Below are positions 9,399 to 19,053 of a stretch of 64,000 bases of DNA, piece by piece. Numbering within the stretch: the stretch's first letter is position 1; each line of letters opens with the position of its first letter. Position numbers and translations under genes: made by a program. Origin of the DNA: UBA2767 sp965228625 (lineage in GTDB: Bacteria; Pseudomonadota; Alphaproteobacteria; Rhizobiales; Methyloligellaceae); contig OZ245829.1 in NCBI GenBank assembly GCA_965228625.1, positions 2,728,001-2,792,000 of the forward strand, read 5' to 3'. Under the pieces are notes generated by a model that was given only the letters and a program-made list of their open reading frames with translations, was not told the DNA's origin and made no database searches.

Positions 9399-9770
9399 CT
9401 ATTTCCTCCCTTTTCCTCCTTTTTCTTTCTTACCTGACGTTGATTTCCTGCTCTTCTTTTTGGACGTCCTGAGCTGCTTGCGGGCCAGCCGCGAACCGTC
9501 GCCCAGCGCCCGGAGTTTGGCGATTGAAACATCGCGCGGAAGCGGTGCCAATCCGCAATTGGTGCAAGGGTAAGTTCGCTCCGGATCGACGTGTTTCATG
9601 GCCGCCCCGAGCGTCGATGCGACCTGTTCCGGCGTTTCGATCTCAAGGATCGCGTCGCGCTTGCCCTGTGCAAGCTGGTCGCCTTCGAGGCGACACGCAG
9701 CCCGGAGCTTTTCCGGTTCGGCGAGCCAGAACGGCTTCGGCAGCGAACCGGCGACGGTGGTTTCAAGCAC
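9399..9770 (-). pseudogene. MetE-C-like methionine synthase family gene with large internal in-frame deletion
   Basis: The 123-codon frame joins two distant parts of the ~340-residue cobalamin-independent methionine synthase-like family. The first ~40 residues (TVAGSLPKPFWLAEPEKL, LAQGKRDA) match the family N-terminus. They are followed directly by the family C-terminus (EIETPEQVASTL, MKHVDPERTYPCTNCGLAPL, AKLRALG) with the zinc-ligand CTNCG motif. About 220-250 residues of the barrel are missing at the KRDAI/LEIETPEQ junction, yet the frame stays open. The last ~25 residues are Lys/Ser/Gly-rich. Without the barrel no catalysis is expected, so I call it a decaying remnant. It could be expressed as a small protein. 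Confidence 0.82.
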
Positions 9771-10065
9771 CAGCGCTTCCTCCCTTGCGGCAACGGTTTT
9801 TTTGTTTTTGTCGTGCCGCCAAAATTCGACCCGACTTTACCCAAACGGATCGCTCGCGCAACCGGACTTCTGCTCAAATTTTTGGCAAAGCCATCATGGC
9901 AGTCAGGCATTTTTAACAGCAAGCACATCCATCAATATTTTTTCTGTATCGACTCGATCAACCATTTTTATCTATAGATATGATTTGATACCTTATTTTT
10001 TGACGATACCATACATCAAACGATATCTTCTGATTGAAAATCATTGATAAATTCAATGGAAAAAG
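9771..10065. other. AT-rich intergenic region upstream of LysR gene
   Basis: About 295 nt without a convincing gene. The stretch from 9930 to 10060 is strongly AT-rich (for example TTTTTATCTATAGATATG), far below local GC. It probably holds divergent promoters for the MetE remnant and the LysR gene. I could not assign individual promoter elements with confidence. Confidence 0.5.
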
Positions 10066-10917
10066 ATGAGCCTGGACCTCAATCTTCTTCGGACTTTTCT
10101 CGCAATTGTTCGTCACGGCGGGTTCACACGCGCAGCGGCGAAACTGCACAAGACGCAATCGACAATCAGCCTCCAAATACGGCGTCTGGAAGAGATTGTC
10201 GGACAGCCCTTGTTTTTGCGCCAGGGACGAAGCGTCACTCTCACTGAACGCGGAGAGATCCTGCACTCCTACGCCGAGGCATTCATGAGATTGAACGACG
10301 AGGCGATGCTGAAGCTACGTTGCCCGGTCGTGACCGGGAGTGTCCGGCTGGGGTTGCCTGAAGACTTCGCTACATCGCACCTGCCACTTGCCCTCAAAAG
10401 GTTCGCAACTGCCTACCCGGAAGTCCGTATCGAAGTCAGGAGCGCACTCACCGCAGAATTGATGCGCGATTTCGGCAACGGTGACTTGGATCTTGTGATA
10501 AGTCGCCGCGAAACCGGAGTCAAAGAGGGGACGCTGTTATGGCGAGAGCCTCTGCACTGGGTTGGAGCCCGCAACAGATCGTTCTCGTCGGGAAGTCTTC
10601 CGTTGGTCATGTTCCCATACGGCTGCGTGTACAGACCCGAAGTCTTGCGCCGGATGCGCGGTTTCGCTCGCGCGTGGGAGATTGCCTATACAAGCACCAG
10701 CCTGGGCGGCGTACAGGCAGCGGTCTCAGCGGGCCTGGGCGTTGCTGTACTGGCCAAAAGCACCATTCTTCCGGAATTCGCGATTCTTGGCGAGGCAGAG
10801 CAACTGCCCGAGCTGCCTGATACGGAAATAGCGATCTACAAAAAAGAGAGCGAGAACGATACGGTCAACCTGATGGGAAAGTTCTTGTCGGAATCGCTCC
10901 AACAAATAGCCACCTAG
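10066..10917 (+). CDS. LysR-family transcriptional regulator
   Basis: 283 residues, near the normal ~300. An N-terminal winged helix-turn-helix (DLNLLRTFLAIVRHGGFTRA, TISLQIRRLEEIVGQ, LFLRQGRSVTLTERG) is followed by a LysR substrate domain (GSVRLGLPEDFAT, RIEVRSALTAEL). GGAAAAAG precedes the ATG. It converges on the VOC-desulfhydrase pair, which is the most likely neighbour target, though LysR genes more often lie divergent from their targets. Effector unknown. Confidence 0.92.
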   Translation: MSLDLNLLRTFLAIVRHGGFTRAAAKLHKTQSTISLQIRRLEEIVGQPLFLRQGRSVTLTERGEILHSYAEAFMRLNDEAMLKLRCPVVTGSVRLGLPEDFATSHLPLALKRFATAYPEVRIEVRSALTAELMRDFGNGDLDLVISRRETGVKEGTLLWREPLHWVGARNRSFSSGSLPLVMFPYGCVYRPEVLRRMRGFARAWEIAYTSTSLGGVQAAVSAGLGVAVLAKSTILPEFAILGEAEQLPELPDTEIAIYKKESENDTVNLMGKFLSESLQQIAT

Positions 10918-10971
10918 TCGGCGCGACCGGATGGTAAGCCTTCTCTTCGCTCTGGCACTGAGTGCCATGCG

Positions 10972-11487
10972 TCACTCCTGGATCAAAGAGTCCAAAAAGC
11001 GATGCCAGTACTCGAGGCTCCCCGTGACATCGACGTGCATGATCTCAAGCTTGAGTCCATCAGGATCCGAAAAGAAGACCGCGTAGTATCCCGGCTCGTA
11101 ATCATATTCGGCAGGCGGGTCGAGAATCGTCGTTCCTCGCTCGACGAGAAACTCATGCATTTCGTCCACCATCTCGCGGCTTTCTACATTCCACGCAAGA
11201 TGGTGAAATCCAACGGAGTATCGATCATGCGGCGTTGCCGAACTGTCCGGCTTCGCCGCGCTCATGATGAACCAATGTAGCGTTCCATGCGGGGCCCAGG
11301 CCGCCCAGGCGAGTCGCTGTGCATCCTGTTCTACAAGGCGGTATCCCAACCGGTCCATGAGCGGATCGTAAAAGCCTCTGGCGCGGGCGATGTCGGATAC
11401 AGTGATCCTCAGATGATTGATGGTCCCGGTGGGGTCTGCGTGCGGTTCACCCGGCACGATGCCTTGACGGCTGACGGTTCTGCCCAT
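10972..11487 (-). CDS. VOC-superfamily (glyoxalase/dioxygenase fold) protein
   Basis: 171 residues. The pattern INHLRITVSDIARARGFYDP at the N-terminus and FHHLAWNVES plus YYAVFFSDPDGLKLEIMH in the second half are the paired beta-alpha-beta-beta-beta modules of vicinal-oxygen-chelate metalloenzymes. Metal ligand candidates are H25 (of NHL), the His of FHHLAW and the Glu of KLEIMH. It starts 8 nt after the desulfhydrase stop, so the two form one transcription unit. Substrate unknown. Confidence 0.86.
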   Translation of the reverse strand: MGRTVSRQGIVPGEPHADPTGTINHLRITVSDIARARGFYDPLMDRLGYRLVEQDAQRLAWAAWAPHGTLHWFIMSAAKPDSSATPHDRYSVGFHHLAWNVESREMVDEMHEFLVERGTTILDPPAEYDYEPGYYAVFFSDPDGLKLEIMHVDVTGSLEYWHRFLDSLIQE

Positions 11488-11495
11488 TGGTCATT

Positions 11496-12542
11496 TCACC
11501 CTGTTTGTGAGAAGTACTCAGGGTAGGCGCCGAGCGCCTGACTCCCGCCGGTATGAAGAAAGATGACATTCTGTCCGGAGCGAAACCGATCGGATTTGAC
11601 CGCTTCGATCAAGCCAGCCATCGCTTTGCCGGAGTAGACAGGGTCCAGCAGAATGCCCTCGGTTCTGGCCAGGAGTTCGATCGCTTCGAGCGTTCTCCCA
11701 TCGGGCTCGCCGTAGCCGGTTCCCACAAAACCATCATCAACCAGGACCCTGCTCCTGTCGAAAGCCGCAAAGTCAGACTCTACGAGCGCTGCGGTTGATG
11801 GAATGAGGTCACGAACCTTCTCATACTGCCGGGCGTGCTCGGCCCCGACGCTGACGCCGAGTATCTCTCCATTCCAATTGCAGAGCATTGCCCCAACGAG
11901 CAACCCTGCCTGCGTCCCGCCGCTTCCGGTGGGCAACACAATCCAGTCGGCACTCAGGCCGCATTCATCGAGTTGAGCCTGCAGCTCGAAAAATCCCCTG
12001 ACATAGCCGAGCGTGCCAATCGGATTGGAGCCGCCTACAGGAATGACCGAGGGGCGGCCGCCATCGCTGCTTACGCGCTCCGCAATGGCTTCCATCTCCC
12101 GAGAACTGTCGGTCTCTGCACTGACAAGATGGATTTCCGCGCCGAGGATCTGATCGAGAAGGTAGTTTCCGTTCTGAAAATAGGCTTCGCCACGACCGCA
12201 GACGGTATCGGTCAGAACAACTATGCATCGCAAACCGAGATACGCCGAGGCTGCGGCGACTTGGCGAACATGGTTGGACTGAATTGCGCCGGCGGAAATG
12301 ATCGTGTCCGCATTCGCCTCACGTGCGGCGGCCATCAAATACTCAAGCTTTCTCGCCTTGTTTCCTCCACCTGCCAATCCCGTACAATCATCACGCTTGA
12401 TCCAAATATCCGGACCGTCAAGCCGATCGGAGAGCCGGTTCAAACGCACCAACGGCGTTGGAGAGTGTGCAAGCTCAATACGCGCCCGCGTGCCCAGAAT
12501 GGCAATGCCGTCATGGCGATCCGGCTCTTTCAGTAACATCAT
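11496..12542 (-). CDS. PLP-dependent D-cysteine desulfhydrase / L-cysteate sulfo-lyase family enzyme
   Basis: 348 residues, fold-type II PLP enzyme of the D-cysteine desulfhydrase/ACC deaminase family. Visible motifs: IWIKRDDCTGLAGGGNKARK with the PLP lysine, SAGAIQSNHVRQVAAA, the phosphate-binding loop PTGSGGTQAG, and ILLDPVYSGKAMAGL near the C-terminus. Substrate is not decided: D-cysteine, L-cysteate or 3-chloro-D-alanine are all known for close relatives. The operon partner is a VOC protein, with a LysR regulator converging. No sulfonate or sulfite genes lie nearby to support the cysteate option. Confidence 0.85.
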   Translation of the reverse strand: MMLLKEPDRHDGIAILGTRARIELAHSPTPLVRLNRLSDRLDGPDIWIKRDDCTGLAGGGNKARKLEYLMAAAREANADTIISAGAIQSNHVRQVAAASAYLGLRCIVVLTDTVCGRGEAYFQNGNYLLDQILGAEIHLVSAETDSSREMEAIAERVSSDGGRPSVIPVGGSNPIGTLGYVRGFFELQAQLDECGLSADWIVLPTGSGGTQAGLLVGAMLCNWNGEILGVSVGAEHARQYEKVRDLIPSTAALVESDFAAFDRSRVLVDDGFVGTGYGEPDGRTLEAIELLARTEGILLDPVYSGKAMAGLIEAVKSDRFRSGQNVIFLHTGGSQALGAYPEYFSQTG

Positions 12543-12748
12543 GACCCATAGGAATTTTTCTGAGATGGCCTAATCGGAGATTTACGCCACATGAAGACTT
12601 TTGCAGCTTAGGTTTCAGGCGCTCTGTATGGCCAACGATATCTTCCAATCGCCATTCATTGACAAAAACGATGGAGGGTCCGACGCGCCTGGAGCCGAAT
12701 TCGCCTCGAACTCGCCCTGCGCCCATTCGTCGATTGTGAATATGCAAG

Positions 12749-13255
12749 TCAGCGCCAGGCAAACGCAACCTTGCGCAAGGTTGTGTTTCCGAACGTCTCG
12801 GCACCTTCCGAGATCGGCCGTCCGCCGAGATGCAGATAGAACGCGCAGGCCATCTCGTTGTCCGCGAGCGCCCAGACGCACAACCCCTCGATTCCCCGCC
12901 GCTCGAGCTCTGCGCGCGCGGCGCGGAACAGTCGGCCGCCGAAGCCGACGCCCTGGTAGTCGGGCAGGACATAAAGCTCGAAGAGCTCGCCGCCATACGG
13001 TGTGCCGCGCATGCGGCTGCGGCCGAGAGTCACGTAACCGGTCAACTCGCCATCGAACTCCAGCACCAGTGCCCGCATGCCCCGGGCAAGCACGTTCTGC
13101 CACCAGCCGGGCCCGTGCCGCGCAATCATCTGGGAGAGCGGCAGGTGCGGGATCACGCCCTGATAGGCGTGCCGCCATGCCTCCTCGTGGACGTAGGCGA
13201 TCGCGGGTGAATCCTCAGGCCGCGCCGCCCGGACCGATATGAGATCCGTCGACAT
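12749..13255 (-). CDS. GNAT-family N-acetyltransferase
   Basis: 168 residues from the ATG at 13255 (MSTDLISVRAARPED). The frame is open 12 codons further upstream. The GNAT core is clear: LYVLPDYQGVGFGGRLFRAA (acetyl-CoA loop), followed by CVWALADNEMACAFY. The tail carries GGRPISEG. The substrate cannot be told. It ends the typA-side gene group on the minus strand, 41 nt after typA. Confidence 0.88.
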   Translation of the reverse strand: MSTDLISVRAARPEDSPAIAYVHEEAWRHAYQGVIPHLPLSQMIARHGPGWWQNVLARGMRALVLEFDGELTGYVTLGRSRMRGTPYGGELFELYVLPDYQGVGFGGRLFRAARAELERRGIEGLCVWALADNEMACAFYLHLGGRPISEGAETFGNTTLRKVAFAWR

Positions 13256-13296
13256 GGAAATGAGATTAGTGGTTACCCCGCCTGCCCGCAATTGCC

Positions 13297-15114
13297 TTAA
13301 GAGGCGGAGCGGCGCTCGGCGCGTTTGCGCTCGTGCGGATCGAGAAACCGCTTGCGCAGACGGATCGACTCCGGCGTGATCTCGACGAGCTCGTCATCCT
13401 CGATGAACGCCAGAGCCTTCTCCAGCGTCATCGACAGCGGCGGGGTCAGCGTCACAGCGTCGTCGCGTCCGGCAGCCCGGATGTTGGTGAGCTTCTTGCC
13501 CTTGAGCACGTTGACTTCCAGGTCGTTGCCACGGCTGTGACCGCCGACGATCATGCCCTGGTAGACCCGCGTGCCGGGCTCGATCATCAAGGGTCCCCGG
13601 TCCTCCAGGTTCCACAGGGCGAACGCCACCGCATTGCCCTGCGCGTTGGAGATCAGAACGCCGGTACGCCGGCCCGGGATCCGGCCCTTGAAAGGCGCAT
13701 AGTCGTGGAACACCCGGTTCATGACCGCGGTGCCGCGCGTGTCCGTCAGAAGCTCCCCCAGATACCCGATCAGCCCGCGCGTCGGCGCCAGGAAGGTCAG
13801 CGTCTGCCGGCCGCCGCTCGACGGTTTCATCTGCAGAAGCTCGCCCTTGCGTTCGGTCAGTTTCTTGACCACGGCGCCGGAGTATTCATCGCTCACATCG
13901 ATGATGACCTCCTCGACCGGCTCCAGCGTCTGGCCCGAGCTCTCATCGGATTTCATCACAACCTGCGGACGCGAAACGGTCAGCTCGAAGCCCTCGCGCC
14001 GCATGGTTTCGATCAGGATGGCGAGTTGCAGCTCACCGCGGCCCGCCACGTCGAACGCGTCCTTGTCGCCGGTTTCGGAGATCGTCAGCGCCACATTGCC
14101 CTCCGCCTCGCGCAGGAGCCGCTCGCGGATGACGCGGCTCTGGACCTTGGAACCTTCCTGGCCGGCAAACGGTCCGTCGTTGATGCGAAACGTCATGGCC
14201 AGCGTCGGCGGATCGACCGGCTGCGCCTCGAGTGGAGCGTCGGTTTCGGGATCGCACAGCGTATCGGACACGGTTGCCCTGGACAGCCCGGCGATGGCGA
14301 CGATGTCGCCCGCGCTCGCCTCGTTCGTCCCGACGCGCTCGAGGCCGTCGAAGGAGAGCAGCTTGGTGATGCGCCCGCGCTCCACCTCCCGGCCGTCGCG
14401 CGACAGTGCCTTGATCGTGGCGTTCTGCGTGACCGACCCGCTGGTGATGCGCCCCGTTAGAACGCGGCCGAGGAAGGGATCGGCCTCAAGCGTCGTCGCC
14501 AGCATCGAGAACGCGCCCGGTTTCACTGGCGGCGGGGCAACGTGGGACACGACGAGGTCGAACAACGGCGCCATCCCGTCCTTCGGGCCGTCGGGCGACG
14601 AGGCCATCCAGCCCTCCTTTGCCGAGCCGTAGAGGATCGGAAAGTCGAGCTGATCGTCGTCGGCGCCAAGCGCGGCAAACAGGTCGAACACCTCGTCGAC
14701 GACTTGCGCGTGACGCTCATCCGCCTTGTCGATCTTGTTGACCGCGACAATCGGCCTGAGGCCGACTTTCAGCGCCTTGGAGACGACGAACTTGGTCTGG
14801 GGCATCGGCCCCTCGGCGGCATCCACCAGCACGATTGCCCCGTCGACCATGTTGAGAATGCGCTCGACCTCGCCGCCGAAATCGGCGTGGCCCGGCGTAT
14901 CGACGATGTTGATCCGGGTTCCGTTCCACGTGAGCGAGGTGCATTTGGCAAGGATGGTAATGCCGCGCTCTCGCTCCAGGTCGTTGGAATCCATGGCCCG
15001 GTCCTGAACGCGCTGATTGTCGCGGAACGCACCAGACTGTTTCAGCAGCACGTCGATCAGCGTGGTCTTGCCATGATCGACATGGGCGATGATCGCGATG
15101 TTCCGCAAGGTCAT
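13297..15114 (-). CDS. typA: ribosome-associated translational GTPase TypA/BipA
   Basis: 605 residues, the family's usual length. MTLRNIAIIAHVDHGKTT carries the P-loop at the very N-terminus. The start is taken at 15114 rather than the frame's upstream ATG because homologues begin here and GAGAG precedes it. G-domain motifs: RERGITILAKC (switch I), DTPGHADFGGEV, and NKIDK. C-terminal part: PTRGLIGYLGELLTDTRGT. Binds ribosomes under stress and low temperature and acts in the cytosol. Upstream is argG on the same strand. Confidence 0.97.
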   Translation of the reverse strand: MTLRNIAIIAHVDHGKTTLIDVLLKQSGAFRDNQRVQDRAMDSNDLERERGITILAKCTSLTWNGTRINIVDTPGHADFGGEVERILNMVDGAIVLVDAAEGPMPQTKFVVSKALKVGLRPIVAVNKIDKADERHAQVVDEVFDLFAALGADDDQLDFPILYGSAKEGWMASSPDGPKDGMAPLFDLVVSHVAPPPVKPGAFSMLATTLEADPFLGRVLTGRITSGSVTQNATIKALSRDGREVERGRITKLLSFDGLERVGTNEASAGDIVAIAGLSRATVSDTLCDPETDAPLEAQPVDPPTLAMTFRINDGPFAGQEGSKVQSRVIRERLLREAEGNVALTISETGDKDAFDVAGRGELQLAILIETMRREGFELTVSRPQVVMKSDESSGQTLEPVEEVIIDVSDEYSGAVVKKLTERKGELLQMKPSSGGRQTLTFLAPTRGLIGYLGELLTDTRGTAVMNRVFHDYAPFKGRIPGRRTGVLISNAQGNAVAFALWNLEDRGPLMIEPGTRVYQGMIVGGHSRGNDLEVNVLKGKKLTNIRAAGRDDAVTLTPPLSMTLEKALAFIEDDELVEITPESIRLRKRFLDPHERKRAERRSAS

Positions 15115-15227
15115 GTTCAACTCTCGGAAATCGTGGGCCGTGAGCACGCGGTGCGTTCCGGCGGCGCGCCCTTATAGGGGCAAGTGCATGCGGAGCGCAA
15201 TCGCGCGGGGACGGGCGGCCCTCCGAC

Positions 15228-16460
<1,233 letters not shown>

Positions 16461-16760
16461 AGGTTCGCTCCCGGTTGTGCCCCGCGCCAGTCTGGCGCCG
16501 CTTATAGGCGCGTGCCGGGTGGCGTGCAAGCAAGCCTTGGGCGTGGTGCGGGGCCGGCCCCACGGGCGAGCCGTTTCCGGCATTGCGCTCGCCGCGGCGA
16601 GCAGGGCGAGGCTGGGCGGAGCTCAGGGCCGTGATCGTCGGATAGTGCATCATCAAAGGACAGCTCGTCGTTTTCGTCTGCGCGTTTCGCATTGCGAAAA
16701 ATCGACCATTTTTGGCCTCTTTTAGTTACATGACAGAGAAGTCATGATAGCTCTTGGTGC
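16461..16760. promoter_or_regulatory. divergent argG/LysR intergenic region with three inverted repeats
   Basis: 300 nt between divergent argG and the LysR gene. The half next to LysR holds three perfect inverted repeats: TTTCGC/GCGAAA (16685-16690, 16694-16699), CATGAC/GTCATG (16729-16734, 16741-16746) and GGTGCAT/ATGCACC (16756-16762, 16765-16771). The last one spans the LysR start codon. They are candidate operators, most simply for autoregulation. The argG-proximal half shows nothing distinctive. Confidence 0.55.
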
Positions 16761-17693
16761 ATGAATGCACCAATGGGTATCGACTGGGATGATGTCCGCG
16801 TGCTCCTGGCGCTCAGCCGGAAGGGCACCGTGCGCGCCGCCGCGCGCGAGCTGCAGGTCAGTCACACGACCGTGTCACGGCGGCTGGCAAATCTTGAGAG
16901 CGCGCTGGGTTCGCGCGTCGTCGATCGTGGCGAATCGGGACGATTTGTCCCCACTCCGGAGGGGGCGGAACTGTTGCGCGCCGCGGAAATTGCCGAAGGC
17001 CAACTGAACGACGCACAGCGGCGCATCCAGGGCCGGGACGCCCGCCTGTCAGGCGTCCTGAGGGTGAGCACCTACGAACTGGCCGTCGCAACCCTTTTGC
17101 GCAATCACATCGAGGCCTTCCACGCCAGCCATCCGGACATCGAGCTCGAGCTCATCGAAACCAACGAGACCGCCAGCCTGTCGCGACGTGAGGCCGACAT
17201 CGCGTTGCGCTACGCGCTCAAGGACCCGCCTCAGGGTCTGGTCGGCCGACGTATCGGGCGCTCCGTCTATGCCCTCTATGCGGCTCGTGCGCATCTGTCC
17301 GAGATCCTGGAGAACAGCGACGGTCCGATCGAGACGTTATGTTATGCCGACCAGCCGGTTACGCTCCGGCAGGAACGGTGGTTCCGGGCGCAATTTCCCA
17401 ACACGACCAGCACGCTGCGGTCGAACTCTCCCTGCGTCCTGGCGGAGCTCGCCAAGGCCGCACCGCGGCTCCTCCGGCTGCCCTGTCTGTACGGTGAGTT
17501 CGTGCCGGAACTGACCCGGATTGCGGTCGACCCGACGGACTGGGGCCACGAGGTCTGGCTGCTCACCCATCCGGACCTGCGTCGCACGGCGCGCGTTGCC
17601 GCTTTCATGTCGTTCATCGGGGACCGGCTGATCGCCGAGCGCGACCTGATCGAGGGACGGCGCCCGCCCAATGCCGATCCAGGCTTGAGCTGA
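16761..17693 (+). CDS. LysR-family transcriptional regulator
   Basis: 310 residues. N-terminal HTH: DDVRVLLALSRKGTVRAAAR, SHTTVSRRLANLESALG, VPTPEGAELL. The recognition helix differs from classical LysR (TTVSRRL), a variant common in a rhizobial subgroup. The substrate domain starts around LSGVLRVSTYELAV and includes PDIELELIETNETASLSRREADIALR. The start codon is embedded in an inverted repeat. It converges with the downstream hydrolase gene, and no obvious target is adjacent except argG. Confidence 0.92.
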   Translation: MNAPMGIDWDDVRVLLALSRKGTVRAAARELQVSHTTVSRRLANLESALGSRVVDRGESGRFVPTPEGAELLRAAEIAEGQLNDAQRRIQGRDARLSGVLRVSTYELAVATLLRNHIEAFHASHPDIELELIETNETASLSRREADIALRYALKDPPQGLVGRRIGRSVYALYAARAHLSEILENSDGPIETLCYADQPVTLRQERWFRAQFPNTTSTLRSNSPCVLAELAKAAPRLLRLPCLYGEFVPELTRIAVDPTDWGHEVWLLTHPDLRRTARVAAFMSFIGDRLIAERDLIEGRRPPNADPGLS

Positions 17694-17738
17694 TCGCCAC
17701 AATGGCGGACGACCGTCAAATTGCAGATCGAGAAGGCT

Positions 17739-18956
17739 CTAGCCGCCGGAGACGGGTGCGCCGGCTGCCGATTTGAAGCGCTGGAGCTGTGACCGCAGGT
17801 AGGCCAGCGCCTCTTCGTTGCGCTTCAGGAGCGCGTCAATCGTCCCGGCTTCGTGCCACCGGTCGATCTGCTCGATGCCGAGAAACGGCGGCGGATCGCC
17901 GCGCGTGAGAGCGTTGCGTTCAAGCATCAGCACATTGTCCACGCGGGGATCGTTCTGCGACAAAAGCCGCAACTCCGCGCTCAGCACAAGGTATTCCTTG
18001 ATTTGCCTGTTGAGACGCAGAACGCGTTTCGGAACCGGTTGCGCCTCACCGCCATCGGCGGAAAAAACCTCCTTCAGAACACGGCCGCTGCCGGGACCGG
18101 GATTTGGCGCCTCGACCCCGAGCGCGTGGGCAATCGTCGGCACCACGTCGATGATCTCGGCATAAGGAACCGTATGCCCCTTCCGCACCCCGGGCCCGCA
18201 GACGATCATTGGCGTGCGCCAGCTCTCTTCGTCCATCGGACCGTGCCAGCCATGACGCGATTGCCCGTCTGCCATAAACACGAAGAACGTGTCGCTCCAT
18301 CGTTCCATGGATTTCATCTTGTCAACGAACCGGCCGAGTTGCCGGTCCGCCTCGCGCGCCGCTTCGGCATATGGCGACTGCGGGTGCCAGATGTCGGCCT
18401 GATGCGGCGCATCGTCGGGCGCGTTGATGGTGCGGTATCCGGCGCGCCCCACATCCTGAAGCTGGATGCGGAAGAATTTCGGATCGTGCCGATCCACCAG
18501 ACCGAGCATCATGTCGGTGAGCTTCGCATCCGAGGTGTCCAGCAGATAGACCAGATCGAAGCCCGGGGTGATGGTGTCGTAGGCCTTGCTGCCGACGGCA
18601 ATCGCCGTGTTGATCTTGCGCGGAAACTGGTGTTGCAGCATGCGCTGATCGGGTCTCAGGAACAGGTTTCCGGTCATCGTGACGGGGTTGGGAAGAGACG
18701 TTGAGTGCATCAGTCCGTAGCTTCCGGTGGTCGGATGCCACGGAAAGATCATCACCGCCTCGTCGACGCTCGTGCACTGCGCCTGCAGGTCCTTGAGGAC
18801 CGGCAGGTCGAGCCGGTCAATGGCATCGGGATGCAGCCCGTCGAAATAGTAGAGGACGGCCCGCTTGGCCTCGCCTTCGGCGTAAGCCGGCGTCGCGGAG
18901 AACACCGCCGCCGACACTGCGGCGGCCGCGAACACAGGTTTGAGCAATCTGTACAT
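17739..18956 (-). CDS. secreted alkaline phosphatase-superfamily hydrolase
   Basis: 405 residues from the ATG at 18956, chosen because GGAG lies 8 nt upstream and MYRLLKPVFAAAAVSAAVFS starts a signal peptide ending TPAYA. The mature protein has the metallo-phosphoesterase/sulfatase-like core: VLYYFDGLHPDAID (first metal-binding Asp), FPWHPTTGSYG (nucleophile region), and FMADGQSRHGWHG with Asp/His/His metal ligands. IIDVVPTIAHALGV is typical of sulfatase and nucleotide phosphodiesterase relatives. The substrate (phosphodiester, phosphomonoester or sulfate) is not decidable. Divergent from a LysR gene that may control it. Confidence 0.85.
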   Translation of the reverse strand: MYRLLKPVFAAAAVSAAVFSATPAYAEGEAKRAVLYYFDGLHPDAIDRLDLPVLKDLQAQCTSVDEAVMIFPWHPTTGSYGLMHSTSLPNPVTMTGNLFLRPDQRMLQHQFPRKINTAIAVGSKAYDTITPGFDLVYLLDTSDAKLTDMMLGLVDRHDPKFFRIQLQDVGRAGYRTINAPDDAPHQADIWHPQSPYAEAAREADRQLGRFVDKMKSMERWSDTFFVFMADGQSRHGWHGPMDEESWRTPMIVCGPGVRKGHTVPYAEIIDVVPTIAHALGVEAPNPGPGSGRVLKEVFSADGGEAQPVPKRVLRLNRQIKEYLVLSAELRLLSQNDPRVDNVLMLERNALTRGDPPPFLGIEQIDRWHEAGTIDALLKRNEEALAYLRSQLQRFKSAAGAPVSGG

Positions 18957-19053
18957 GAAAGTGCTCCAATTCACGTTGCGTGGTGAACGGAGCATTGCAG
19001 AAGGAAGAATACACATATAATATTAATTTAGGCAATTTTGATATACCTTCGAT
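18957..19053. promoter_or_regulatory. AT-rich divergent promoter region between hydrolase and LysR genes
   Basis: 97 nt, much richer in A+T than its flanks (for example ACATATAATATTAATTTAG), with an ATAT-CCTTCG-ATAT dyad near the LysR start. Classical layout for a LysR regulator acting on the divergent gene. No experimental or sequence proof of an operator. Confidence 0.5.

Noticed and set aside
12766..12783. Perfect palindrome CAACCTTG-CG-CAAGGTTG
   Set aside because: Lies within the GNAT coding sequence near its stop; no regulatory context.
17713..17742. Possible fifth copy of the dispersed element (GAAGGCTCTAG)
   Set aside because: The right half matches but TTGACT is absent at the required spacing; treated as degenerate or chance.
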